The translations under genes were made by a program, and so were the position numbers. Positions 41,641-50,727 of a DNA stretch of 64,000 nt are shown in pieces. Origin of the DNA: Aphanomyces cochlioides (Eukaryota > Oomycota > Saprolegniomycetes > Saprolegniales > Verrucalvaceae); contig JAHQRK010000028.1 of assembly GCA_019828595.1 (NCBI GenBank), positions 744,001 to 808,000 of the forward strand. Reading direction: 5' to 3'. Every line of letters begins with the position of its first letter. Position 1 is the first letter of the stretch. Under the pieces are notes generated by a model. That model made no database searches and was not told the origin of the DNA. It saw only the letters and a program-made list of their open reading frames with translations.

Positions 41641-41796
41641 GTATTGTCGGTTTGCCAATTTAGAGTGATTCCTGGAATTGATCCCAAGGATATGAGAGAT
41701 TTTTATTGGCTAATTTTATCCACCATATTTTCATCTAAGCATTTTGATTGGTTAACATTCCGAAAAAAATTATTGACCAATGGGATCGATTTGAGA
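41641..41796. repeat. Dispersed repeat, inverse copy of 15918-16087
   Basis: The reverse complement shares the ordered landmarks GATCCCATTGGTCAAT, ATAAAATTAGCCAAT and CTTGGGATCAATTC. Non-coding. Confidence 0.75.
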
Positions 41797-42142
41797 TTGG
41801 CCTCCAATTGCACCCCAACATGGGTTCCAAGTCCAACCCCCCGCGGACGGTAATACCCAAGTCTTCGTATGCGCCGTGGACCATGGGTGCGCGGGTTACT
41901 TTGACAATCTTCTTCATGGCAGCAACGCATAGGATAGTGCAGCTCTTCTCGTGGCGACATCTTTGCAAACTCTGATCTAACTTACTAGAGCTATGTCAGC
42001 AATTTCTCCATCAAACGCGATGCACACATCGGTCGGACTTGGTCTTCTGGGTGCGAAGTCCTAATGATGCAGACCGTCGTTCCAACGTGGTAGAACTGGC
42101 TGTTGTGTTACCAAAAGTTGTGAGAAAGGTTCTGGGGAGTTC

Positions 42143-42483
42143 TCGATCGATCGACGGTCGCCCAGCGTAGTCCACGCAGTCGATCGACGTTCACGGATCG
42201 CCCGCAGTCTCCAAGCCTGGCGAGGGTTCTTCATCCTGCAGCGTGACCCACAGCTCGACAGGTATCGCTGTCGTGTCAGAACTCTAGCAAAGGCAGATGC
42301 TAAGCGAGAACACCAACGCAAGCCGCATATTGTATTCAATCTGTCGTGAATTGTCCATCCAGCTCCAACTGTCCTGTCCAGCCACAACAACCGACCAAGC
42401 ATTGTTGCACTGTTGTCGGAGTGAGTGCATGGAGTTTGGAGCCCATGCTCGTTTTTGCCAGCTCTTGAATATCCCTGGCGGTC
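42143..42483 (+). promoter_or_regulatory. Conserved upstream block of subtype B genes (copy for B6)
   Basis: Same order of landmarks as before B2: palindrome TCGATCGATCGA (42143-42154), TGTCATCCAGC-type leader, ACAACAACCGACC (about 42393) and GTTTTTGCCAG (42451), with TTTTGCC 31 bases before the ATG. The in-frame ATG upstream is closed by a TGA here. Confidence 0.55.
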
Positions 42484-43698
42484 ATGAAGCTCGCTCTGCC
42501 TGTCCTAGTCATGGCATCTCTCGTCTTGGCCCATGACGATCTGCAAGACACTCCCGTCGGGCGCCTTCTCTCAGAAGACGCTAGCAAGGACTCCGAACGA
42601 TCGCTCTTGAGCGCTGTCGCCAAGGCTCTTGGCCAGGCGCCGATCGCTCCTTTGTCTCGAAAGGCTGCAGATCCCTGGGCAGCCTGGTCGACGTCGGGTT
42701 TCAAACCAAGGTCGTATTCTGGTTGGAGAAACTACGTGGGCGAGGTGGAACCTGTGCCCAAGCGCCCTGGCTTGAAACCAATCTATGGTACTCGCTTCGA
42801 CCCGAGTTTATATTCTGGTTTGACATACTACGGGGGCGAGGTGGAACCTGTGCCCAAGCGCCCAGGGCGCCCTGGCTTGAAACCATTCTCTGGTGCTCGC
42901 TTCAGCCATTGGAAGGCCTCGACGAAGTTGACAAGTGGCGCTGCCACTTGGGGCTCACCAAGCTTCAAACGTGGCGTCGAGGAGAGAAACAAGAGGGGAG
43001 TTGCCCAGAAGCCCCTTTTCAAGGCCAAGTATGGTGGGGCCAAACCGCCTGGTGTTCGAAGACCTGATGACAAGATGGCTGGAGGCAAGAGAAGTGGTGC
43101 TTCCAGAGGTGGCGTGAACAAGGCTGTCGCCAATCCCCCTGGAATTAGATGGCCGCATGGCAATAGAGCTGGTCCGACTGGTGCTCAAAGGCCTCCTGTC
43201 ATGAGAGGTGGAATCCCGCACCATGGTGCTAGAAGGCCAGGTTTCAACAGGGCTCGAACCAACCCTTATGGTCCTACAAGTCCCACCAAGAAGGGTAATA
43301 CTAAGCCCACAGGACCCACAAAGCACGGCAAGAGAGCTGCCACCAATCCGACTGGCGCTTCTCGAGGCGGTGTCACGAAGGCTGGAGCTAAGCCCACTGG
43401 TGCTCAAAGGTCTCGTGGCAAGAAAGTTGGCATCAGTCTTTCTGGTATACGAAAAAACCACGTCAAGACGAAAGGAGCCAAGGGGCCCGAAGCCCAGAAG
43501 AAAGGCGGCAAGAGTGGTGGAAAGCCCACAACTGGTTCTCCTAAACGTGGTGGCAAGAAGAAAGGACTTGATCTTTCTCGTTTCAAACGAAACCGCGTCA
43601 AGACGCCTCGTTTCCAGACGAGCAATCGCAAGACGACTACCGGAGCCACGGCGAGATATGGAGCGAAAAGCGGCGGCGCGAAACCTCAAGCCAAGTAA
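42484..43698 (+). CDS. Secreted basic repeat protein, subtype B (B6)
   Basis: The ATG at 42484 gives 404 residues: signal peptide 'MKLALPVLVMASLVLA', 'QDTPVGRLLSE' (21-31) and 'ERSLL' (38-42). A 30-residue unit with 'GEVEPVPKRPGLKP' is then repeated twice at the protein level (about 42720-42900). A Gly/Pro/Arg/Lys-rich middle ('RRPDDKMAGGKRSGASRG') follows, then a short Lys-rich tail and the conserved end 'KKKGLDLSRFKRNRVKTP', shared with B2. The long 45-bp repeat tract of B2 is absent, so the B genes differ mostly by repeat expansion. Exported and strongly basic; no known fold. The first of its own A-B-C series to the right of the transposon block. Confidence 0.88.
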   Translation: MKLALPVLVMASLVLAHDDLQDTPVGRLLSEDASKDSERSLLSAVAKALGQAPIAPLSRKAADPWAAWSTSGFKPRSYSGWRNYVGEVEPVPKRPGLKPIYGTRFDPSLYSGLTYYGGEVEPVPKRPGRPGLKPFSGARFSHWKASTKLTSGAATWGSPSFKRGVEERNKRGVAQKPLFKAKYGGAKPPGVRRPDDKMAGGKRSGASRGGVNKAVANPPGIRWPHGNRAGPTGAQRPPVMRGGIPHHGARRPGFNRARTNPYGPTSPTKKGNTKPTGPTKHGKRAATNPTGASRGGVTKAGAKPTGAQRSRGKKVGISLSGIRKNHVKTKGAKGPEAQKKGGKSGGKPTTGSPKRGGKKKGLDLSRFKRNRVKTPRFQTSNRKTTTGATARYGAKSGGAKPQAK

Positions 43699-43877
43699 TT
43701 CGACGTTGACAACAATGATGGGGCACATAGTTCGCTAAGAAATCTGCTTGTGTTTGCCACCTTTGTACGCATCGTCATAGCAAAACATGACTTATAGACA
43801 ATTCCACCAAGAGCTCGGCTCTCATTCTTCTTGGTGCACTCGTAACTCTGGTCAAGACTGCTAATGTGGCCATGGAC

Positions 43878-44165
43878 TCATGACTCCATCAAGTGTCTGA
43901 TTCCACCTGCCTGTATTCGCGACAACAAGCGACGTCGTGCTTGCGGCAATGTCGTCGTTGTCATGTTTTCTCTCGCCTTGGCCCGAGGCTTCTTGCAAGA
44001 AGAGTTGTGGCAAAAGAAAAAAACGATGAAAAGACGATACTCTCCTTGCTTGTCGAGGGCATTCACCGCATGAAGGTAACCAGTAGAATAAAGCTTTGTG
44101 GTCGGCTATGGAACTAATTGTCATCTCTTATCACTGATGTCTGGAGCGTCAGGGCCAAGCCTTTG
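43878..44165 (+). pseudogene. Secreted-family subtype C relic (C7)
   Basis: Corresponds to the first half of C3 (28806-29160). A signal-peptide-like remnant ('...VVVMFSLALARGFLQE') is readable from about 43948 without a proper start, followed by short frames. Position directly after B6 mirrors C3 after B2. Confidence 0.6.
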
Positions 44166-44696
44166 AAGACGGCACATCATTTCCCTCCAAGGGCATAGTC
44201 AGCAAGTACGACTTCCGGTTTCGTATGGTTGTGCATGGTCAAACTGACGACAGACAACAGTAAACAAATCCACTTTCGATCGCGCAAAGGCCGTCCCTCT
44301 TGCATTTCCTGATTGAATTGTCTCCTCACACGACTCGTGTTTGCACATGCCTTCAAATGGCTAATCTTGTCCATGGATACGATTCTCTTCTCGAGTCTTC
44401 TTGCTTGGCGAGGATGGTTTGTCGTGCATGATGAACCTCTGAACCACTACTCTTTGTTGCTAATCCATTGTATGAGCCTCTGAGAGTCTAGACAAGCAAA
44501 ATCAATCAATGTGGCAGGGAAGTTGGGAGTTTTCAGATCGAACTCCGCCTGTGTCCTTTCCAGCTACAACAACCAATGACGTCCAGCTACGTCTTCGTCG
44601 TGGGGGAAAGGAATGCGCAGAGAGTCCATTGACATTTTGCCTTATACTCAGTTAACCATTGACCATTTTGCCACCTCATGGACGTCGCTGGTGATC

Positions 44697-45111
44697 ATGC
44701 GGTTTGCTCTCCCCCTATTCGTTATGGCCACCCTCACCTTGGCGCGAGACGCCCCCCCAAGACACTCCCATCATGCGCATTCTCACTGAAAACGCTATCT
44801 CGAAATCCAAGCGATCGCTCTTGAACGCTGCCGGCAAGACTCCTGTGAAGGCACCAGCTGCCCAAGCTGCGGCCCCATCACCCCGCAAGGCTGCTGCCTC
44901 ACCATCCTCTGCCAAGTCAGCCACAACGGACGACGGTGCAAAATTGCCTTCAAAGGACACAAAATATGGCTCTAAAGAGAAGAAGGCAGCCCCAGGCAAG
45001 GGGATGGCTCACACCACGTCTGGTTGTGATAGGAAAGTCTGGCAAGGACTCCGAGACCGGTGAGGCCAAGAAAAAGCCTCACAAGAAAACAGCTAAGGAA
45101 GGGGAAGAATC
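44697..45111 (+). pseudogene. Secreted basic protein, subtype C (C8), frameshifted
   Basis: The ATG at 44697 encodes the family signal peptide ('MRFALPLFVMATLTLA'). The frame then breaks in a run of seven C (44752-44758). The block 'DTPIMRILTENAIS' and 'KRSLLNAAGKTP' is readable one base out of phase, and a second shift near 45030 precedes 'GKSGKDSETGEAKKKPHK'. The tail is short, with Ala/Ser/Lys and no long tandem units. Best C-type copy in the window; two single-base indels in or near simple sequence leave open a sequencing error. Confidence 0.65.
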
Positions 45112-45117
45112 CATTAC

Positions 45118-45196
45118 AGGTCAATTCGTGGTCAGGTCACATGTCTGGCCACGAGAATTTTTTTGGCTAGGTCACTCGCAGGTCACTCTGAGGTCA
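45118..45196. repeat. Five AGGTCA hexamers in 79 bp
   Basis: AGGTCA occurs at 45118, 45134, 45169, 45180 and 45191, all on the plus strand, just downstream of C8. No coding meaning seen. Confidence 0.6.
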
Positions 45197-45575
45197 TGCC
45201 GGGGTCGCACATTTTTTGATGAGATCACAGGTGAGGGAAAGGTGTCCGCTAACTAGCGTCCTCCTTGCCAAGCTGATAGTAGGTGTTTGTGTATCAATGA
45301 TCCGAGGCAAACACTGTAGTTTTATCTTTACAAAGCTTCTTGAATGTTTGCCAGAGCTCAAACCAAGCAACTGAGCTCACGATAAGGGAGATTTCGAAAG
45401 TCATCCATTCCCATTCCCGTCAAAATATCCTCTATGTATTGATATTTTTACGGGAAGACTTTGAAAACGTATTTTTCTTCCCACAGAATTCATCGATTTT
45501 AGGGCCACATTGCAGTACGCGCAAAAAAAAATGGAAAATGAGATGGCTTTTGATTTCAACTCATTATTGACGAAT

Positions 45576-45820
45576 TATTGTGGATTCGCTAGAAATTTCC
45601 CAATTTGGATTGGTTTTTTGTATCAATCTCCAATCGCGCCAATACATTGGATGAATGAAAATTAGAACAGTACTTTCTCTCATGGGAACTGTACTTTCTT
45701 TAAAATTTTATTTAGCCAATCACAATCGCCCAAAATATTTATTAGCCAATGGCGTCGATTGGTGAATCGATCCGCCGGCGTGATTCGATTGAACAGAAAT
45801 TCGTATCAAATCAACAATAT
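45576..45820. repeat. Dispersed 250-bp repeat, copy 2
   Basis: Same orientation and content as 15635-15884; lacks the second inverted arm found at 15890-15907. It lies inside the ISL2EU element, so it either inserted there or was carried by it. Confidence 0.85.
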
Positions 45821-46215
45821 GTCCAGTTCAATTTCGGATAACTGACTGGTAAAGTTTTACTCCAATCTGCCACTGTATGACGCACTCCTTTTCATTCATC
45901 ATTCGCAAACCTGAAGCAAGCATGAAGACACCGACGAAGAAAGAATTGCTTGCGAAGTTGAAACAGTACGAGTCACTCCATCATTACCAAGCCAAAGTAG
46001 CATGCCTCTTTCATAACATGGGAGGCCAGTCAATGAGTCCTGGCTTATCCGGCAGACCCAGTAATGAGCCAATAATGACCTCTCGGAGGTCATTATTGGA
46101 AAACCAAAATTTCATGAGATAGGGAGCATTTTGATTGGTTGGAGCTCATTAAATTTTTACTGCAATGTGCCTCTTAGGGGAAACTTGCCGTATAAAATAG
46201 TGCATATGATTGGTA

Positions 46216-46401
46216 CAGTAGTCCCCCAGTTTTCGCCTCCCACTTCAAACTTATATCCAGTATAATATTATTTTGTTTGGAATATTTATTTTGACAGTAT
46301 CTAATATTAATAGCATACACCTTTGAAACATAATATTTCCAATCATAATACCCTGATATAAATATTGAAAAATGCATGAGGCGAAAACTGGGGGACTACT
46401 G
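46216..46401. mobile_element. 186-bp MITE, TA-flanked
   Basis: Perfect 24-bp inverted ends starting CAGTAGTCCCCCAGTTTTCG (46216-46239, 46378-46401) between TA dinucleotides (46214-46215 and 46402-46403). Interior AT-rich and non-coding: a Tc1/mariner-type miniature element. Confidence 0.92.
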
Positions 46402-46440
46402 TAGTTGAAAGGTCACTCGCATTGTTCAACATCACTCGAT

Positions 46441-47180
46441 ATGGCGACTCAAAAGCGTCGCAAATGGACGAAGGAGGAAGACATTGCACTACTCAGTCAA
46501 GTGGCTGGTGACTTGCCATTTGCAGCAGAGAAGGGCCAAGTCACTAAAGCCTGGGAAACGCTTGCCTCAAACTTTATGCTTAGTGAAGGCTTTGATCGCG
46601 AAGTTGACGGCAAAAAAGTCCAGAATCGCTTCATCTCTCTCGTCGATGACCACAGAGCTTTCAACGCTGAGTCCAAGACTCTCTCTGGTGATCTGAGGAA
46701 GAATTGGAACGTCATACTCTTTTGGATGACATCTCATCTATCATAGATGACATGAAAGCTGAGTCTCTAGCAAAGACTGAAAAAGAGAAGACCGAAAAAG
46801 AAAAATCTGACTACGTTAGTCAAGTACTGAGAGACAGTGCGATGAATACGCACAACAAAAGAAAATTGGAGGAGAATTCCCCAAACAAGAGTGGTGACGG
46901 CAAGCGTTCTAGCTTGGCTAGTGTCCTTGCGTTTGAGAGTGCAAAAACAAACGAGATGCAACAAAAGCAATTGGAATTTGTACAATTGAAGCTTGAGTCC
47001 GAAATGCAACAACGCTCACTTGACCGTGAGGAAAGAAGAGCAGAGCGTGAAGAGCGCAAAGCGGAGCGCAATCACCAAGCTGAAATGGCTAACGCCGAGC
47101 AAATGCATCGTATTGAGCTTGCAAAGCTTGAAAGCGCCAAGTTCGAGAGTTTACTCAAAATATTGATCGAGAAAAAGTAG
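46441..47180 (+). pseudogene. Harbinger Myb/SANT-like accessory protein, one frameshift
   Basis: The ATG at 46441 gives 'MATQKRRKWTKEEDIALLSQV...', a clear Myb/SANT-like DNA-binding domain (about 8-80). After a frame change near 46697 it continues ('ERHTLLDDISSIIDDMK') into a long charged coiled coil ('REERRAEREERKAERNHQAEM') and ends at a TAG at 47178-47180. In ISL2EU/Harbinger elements this protein partners the transposase. The break is a single base in an otherwise open frame. Confidence 0.75.
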
Positions 47181-47424
47181 GCACTGTTGTAATCGATCTT
47201 TAGAATTGAATGAACTGTACTTCATGCTTACTCTAAATGTCAATGACTATCAGGTTTAAATTCAAATACACAAGTACTGTCAGAGTCAAGCCAAAGTTCA
47301 GGGATATTTAGATGTTGTCGCTGTAGAAATAGTGACAATTTGTCGTGAACGTTCAGAACTACTCTCTAGCAGACGTTTACAAATGTTATCGTTTGCTGTG
47401 ATTTCAGTTCTCCAAAGAAATGGA

Positions 47425-47885
47425 GTCAAGGTATGCTCTCCAGCTTGGCTAGTGTCCACGACCTTTAGAGCATGAAAACAAGCTAAATGCAAGAAGAACA
47501 AGTGGAGTTTGAGAAAGTGGAGCCTGGATCAGAAATATAATAGCGCTCCCTTGACGAGAGCATTATTGTATTCCAGACCCAGACTGCACTTTGTCAAGTT
47601 CCTATTGTTTTGGTTGCGTCTTGTTTGTTTTTGCACTCTCAAACTCGAGTGCACTAGCCAAGCTAGAACGCATGCCATCACCGTTTATGTTTGGAAAATT
47701 CTCCTCCTTTAAGTGAGAAATACAACAACGGTCTCTTGACTTTGACGAGAGAAAAGCAAAGCGCAAAGCCGAGAGCAATGACCAAGGTGAGATGACCTCT
47801 GGATAGAGTGTATCGTATTCAGCTTTCAAAGTTTGAAGGTGCAAAGTTCGAGAGCTTACTCAAGATACTTATTGATAGAAAGTAG
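47425..47885. pseudogene. Rearranged second copy of the Myb-protein coiled coil, with inversion
   Basis: Bases about 47425-47570 (plus) match the stretch near 46900-47040. Bases 47575-47715 match the same region in reverse complement ('EENFPNINGDGMRSSLAS' on the minus strand). Bases 47716-47885 (plus) match the end of the gene, including the final '...FESLLKILIDRK' stop. So the 3' half was duplicated and its centre inverted. Confidence 0.7.
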
Positions 47886-47936
47886 ACTTTGCTGTTAAAG
47901 GTTTTTGGATTGATTGAACTTTATTGATTGTTAAGT

Positions 47937-49064
47937 CTATATGTCTATGACTACTTCATTCGAATTCAAATACTCATGCAACGTTGGAGGGGTCAAGCCA
48001 AAGTACATTGATACTTGGTTTCCTCGATTGTAGCAACAATGACAATTTGTCAGAAACATTGAGACGATCACAACCTTGCCAACGCTTGAAAGCATTATCT
48101 TTTGCTGTGATTTTAGTTGAGCAAATTTCCACAGGCTCTTCATGCGACCGAAGTTCCATTCGACACTCTGACGGACAGAGCTCATGGCTTTGTTGAAATC
48201 ACGTTGATAAGTATCCAATGTAGATCCTTTAAAGCCACTGATAATCCGTTTTGACACTGCATAAGCGGGATCACCATATATACAATATATCCACTGAACA
48301 CGTGAGAGTTGTTTGAGAAATATTCCAACAGTTTGCTGCGGCGAAGCAGAGTCATATCATGACGACAACCCTCAATTGGACCATAAAAGTGGATGCACAA
48401 GCCGTCAGGAGTTGTAAGCCCCTGATAATTCAAACAGTAAACGCGCTTATGACCAGAATAGACTGTCTTTTGAAGGTTCAGATTGCTGCCATCCGTGTGT
48501 CTTTGATTCCTATGCGCAGTTGGTCTACATGTAGACACCTTCGTGCTATCAGGGAATGCCTAAATATTACTTAACGGGCAGCCTTTGTTGTGAATTGCAC
48601 TGGCGTATTGAGCAATTCGATCTCTCACAATGTCCAGTTGAAAGTAGATTGTATGATGCCAATTTGAATAAATCGTATGAAGCAAGGAATTGAAGACACG
48701 ACACAGTTGTTCACGAGATCGCCCATGTATTTGCATCATGTCGTAATACGTAGTTGGAAATCGTAGGCGTCTAAGTAATATACACAGAGCTTCGATACCA
48801 CAAACACGACCACCACCAGGAGTAATGAATACAGCAGGGATCTTCAACAAGTGATGCAATACGTCTGTCGAAACGATAAGTCAAACGACAGTCAGTATCC
48901 GACAAGTCCAATGTAAAGCTAGATTCAGGAATAATTGGTCTCTCAGGTGGTAGCACAGCACACGCCTCAAGTACAAGAATGGCAGAGCCCTTTGATAATT
49001 GCATGCGACCAATCAGCCACTTGTAGAGTTGAAGCATCTCAGCTGTCTTCAATGAGGAGTCCAT
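47937..49064 (-). pseudogene. ISL2EU/Harbinger transposase relic
   Basis: Reading from the ATG at 49064: 'CRLTYRFDRRIA', then after a frameshift (about 48850) 'GGGRVCGIEALCILLRRLRFPTTYYDM', 'HGRSREQLCRVFN' and 'HNKGCPLSNI' with a TAG where Trp is expected. 'AFPDSTK...CRPTAHRN', 'YSGHKRVYCLNYQGL', 'GPIEGCRHDMTLLR' and, after a two-base TA slippage, 'VEWNFGRMKSLWKF' complete it. The Asp, Asp and Glu positions of DDE_Tnp_4 are all recognisable. Two frameshifts and one nonsense codon make it inactive. Confidence 0.75.
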
Positions 49065-49239
49065 TGTGGAAATGAGAATTGAAACGACAACGAATGAGCA
49101 TTTCTAAACATAGCACGCAAATTATGGATATGGGAAAGGTTGGGCTCGAAATCAAAGATTTGGGGACCCACTTCCATTCCCACTCCCGCATAAACTCTTA
49201 GTGGCAATGGGAAATGCAGAACTTCGAAATCTCCCTATA

Positions 49240-49845
49240 ATGCGAGAGCAAGAAGTATATTTGAGACTGTTAGGAGAGTGCAACGTGATGTATTTAGCTT
49301 CCTTGTGACTGATGACGTCTGGCAGTTGTGATTTCTCTTTGGGTACTGGACGATTTGAAATGCTCCGTGTTGATTTTTATCTAGATATATAAGATGAGTG
49401 CTAGATGTAGGATAGACTGTGTGCTGTCCACAAGTCGAAGTCTATCAACAGGACGAATGTTGACATCATTACATTGCACCGAATTCTGTGGCAAACTCGT
49501 GCCACCTGGAACAACCGTAAATGACCATTCGAAGGCATCGTTATGTAAGGTAAACTACACCAGCAAGTAGAAGGAAAGAGAGGACATTGATCTTTATACC
49601 AGGCCGTAGGATAAGAGTTGATTGTATTATCATTCATGTTTCTGGTCAGAGCCACGGGTGTGAGAAAGCCTGTCAAGACAGCTACGCTTCAAGAAATGGT
49701 GCGAGAAATCCTGGTAAGCGAGCTACGCTGAGAGAAGAGATGCCCAGCCTGCGTGAATAGACGCTTGGACGTCAAACGGCGGTCTGACTGGAGGCAGCTT
49801 CGAAAAGCTTCCAGGTTGGCTGAAAGAAGGGCGATTTATGATTCC
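49240..49845. other. Interval between ISL2EU and copia elements
   Basis: No gene supported; a 91-residue minus frame (49401-49676) has no recognisable features. Confidence 0.4.
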
Positions 49846-50020
49846 TTTCAGTTATGTGTTTCTTGACAGTGTATAATGAAGTAAATTCAATTATGAGTGA
49901 TCCGTATCAGCCTGCATTGATTGTTTGGCTGTTGCAGGCTTCTCGATATAAGATCTAAATACCTCAATATAGGCACACTTGAAAGCCTTATCCGGATGAG
50001 ATATACGGATACCTCTGTTA
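49846..50020 (-). repeat. copia-2 3' LTR
   Basis: 175 bp, plus-strand ends TTTCAGTTATG ... ACCTCTGTTA. One difference (C for T near 49911) from the 5' LTR. Confidence 0.95.
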
Positions 50021-50250
50021 CTCCCCCTGCTTTCAAGGTCTTTCCGGATACTGTTTCATTTTCAATTCCTGAATCTTGTGGGCTTCGGGATGCTCTGCCG
50101 TCGGCTGTTATGGTCGGCTTTCGGCTTCGGGGTGTCGGTGAACTTGATCGCGGCCCTGCCTTTATGGGTGGTTGAAGCGTCACAAGCCTGAAGGAAGTTG
50201 GTCGTGGCGGCTTGCGGTGGAGTGTCTCGAAGCCGCTCAAGTCAGAAGGG

Positions 50251-50478
50251 CGTCCTCGGTGGGGCAGCGGGGCTGCCATCGGGTGTGGACCGGCCGAGTA
50301 CGTCACCGCATCAATGTCTACGATCATCATTGTCACGAAGTCAATCGTTTGGTGGTGTGCCAGTGGAGATGAACACCACTTGGCAGTCAATGCTGTGGCG
50401 TCCTCGGTGGGGCAGTGGGGCTGCCGTCGGGTGTGGACCGGCCGAGTACGTCACCGCATCAATGTCTACGACCATTGG
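50251..50478. repeat. 78-bp direct repeat in the copia-2 3' untranslated region
   Basis: Bases 50251-50327 and 50399-50478 share CGTCCTCGGTGGGGCAG...TCACCGCATCAATGTCTACG with a few changes, 148 bases apart. They lie between the pol stop (50728) and the 3' LTR, a region of about 700 bp with no known copia gene. Confidence 0.8.
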
Positions 50479-50727
50479 TGTTATGAAGTCATGTGTTTGC
50501 GGTCTGCCAGTGATCGCTTCAAGTCGCGCTTTTCGTACGTTCTATTATCAATGGAGTCGTGTAATTCTTGATCGCTTTAGGCGTAGCGATTGTTTGGTTT
50601 GCTTTATGATTGGTGCTTTTTGTTTGTAGTGGTCGGTATTCTCCAGTTGTTCAAGTCATCTCCCCCTGTTCTGTAGGAACCACGATTTAGGAAAAATTTA
50701 CCAACGAGATGGCTTATCGTTACGTTT

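Larger units (their letters stand above)
45385..49236. mobile_element. ISL2EU-type Harbinger element
   Basis: Inverted ends AGGGAGATTTCGAA (45385-45398, 49223-49236) are each bordered by ATA (45382-45384, 49237-49239). Adjacent inner sequence also matches inversely (ATTCCCATTCCCG). Inside are a plus-strand Myb-like gene (46441-47180), a minus-strand transposase relic (47937-49064), a nested 250-bp repeat (45576-45820) and a TA-flanked MITE (46216-46401). Confidence 0.75.
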
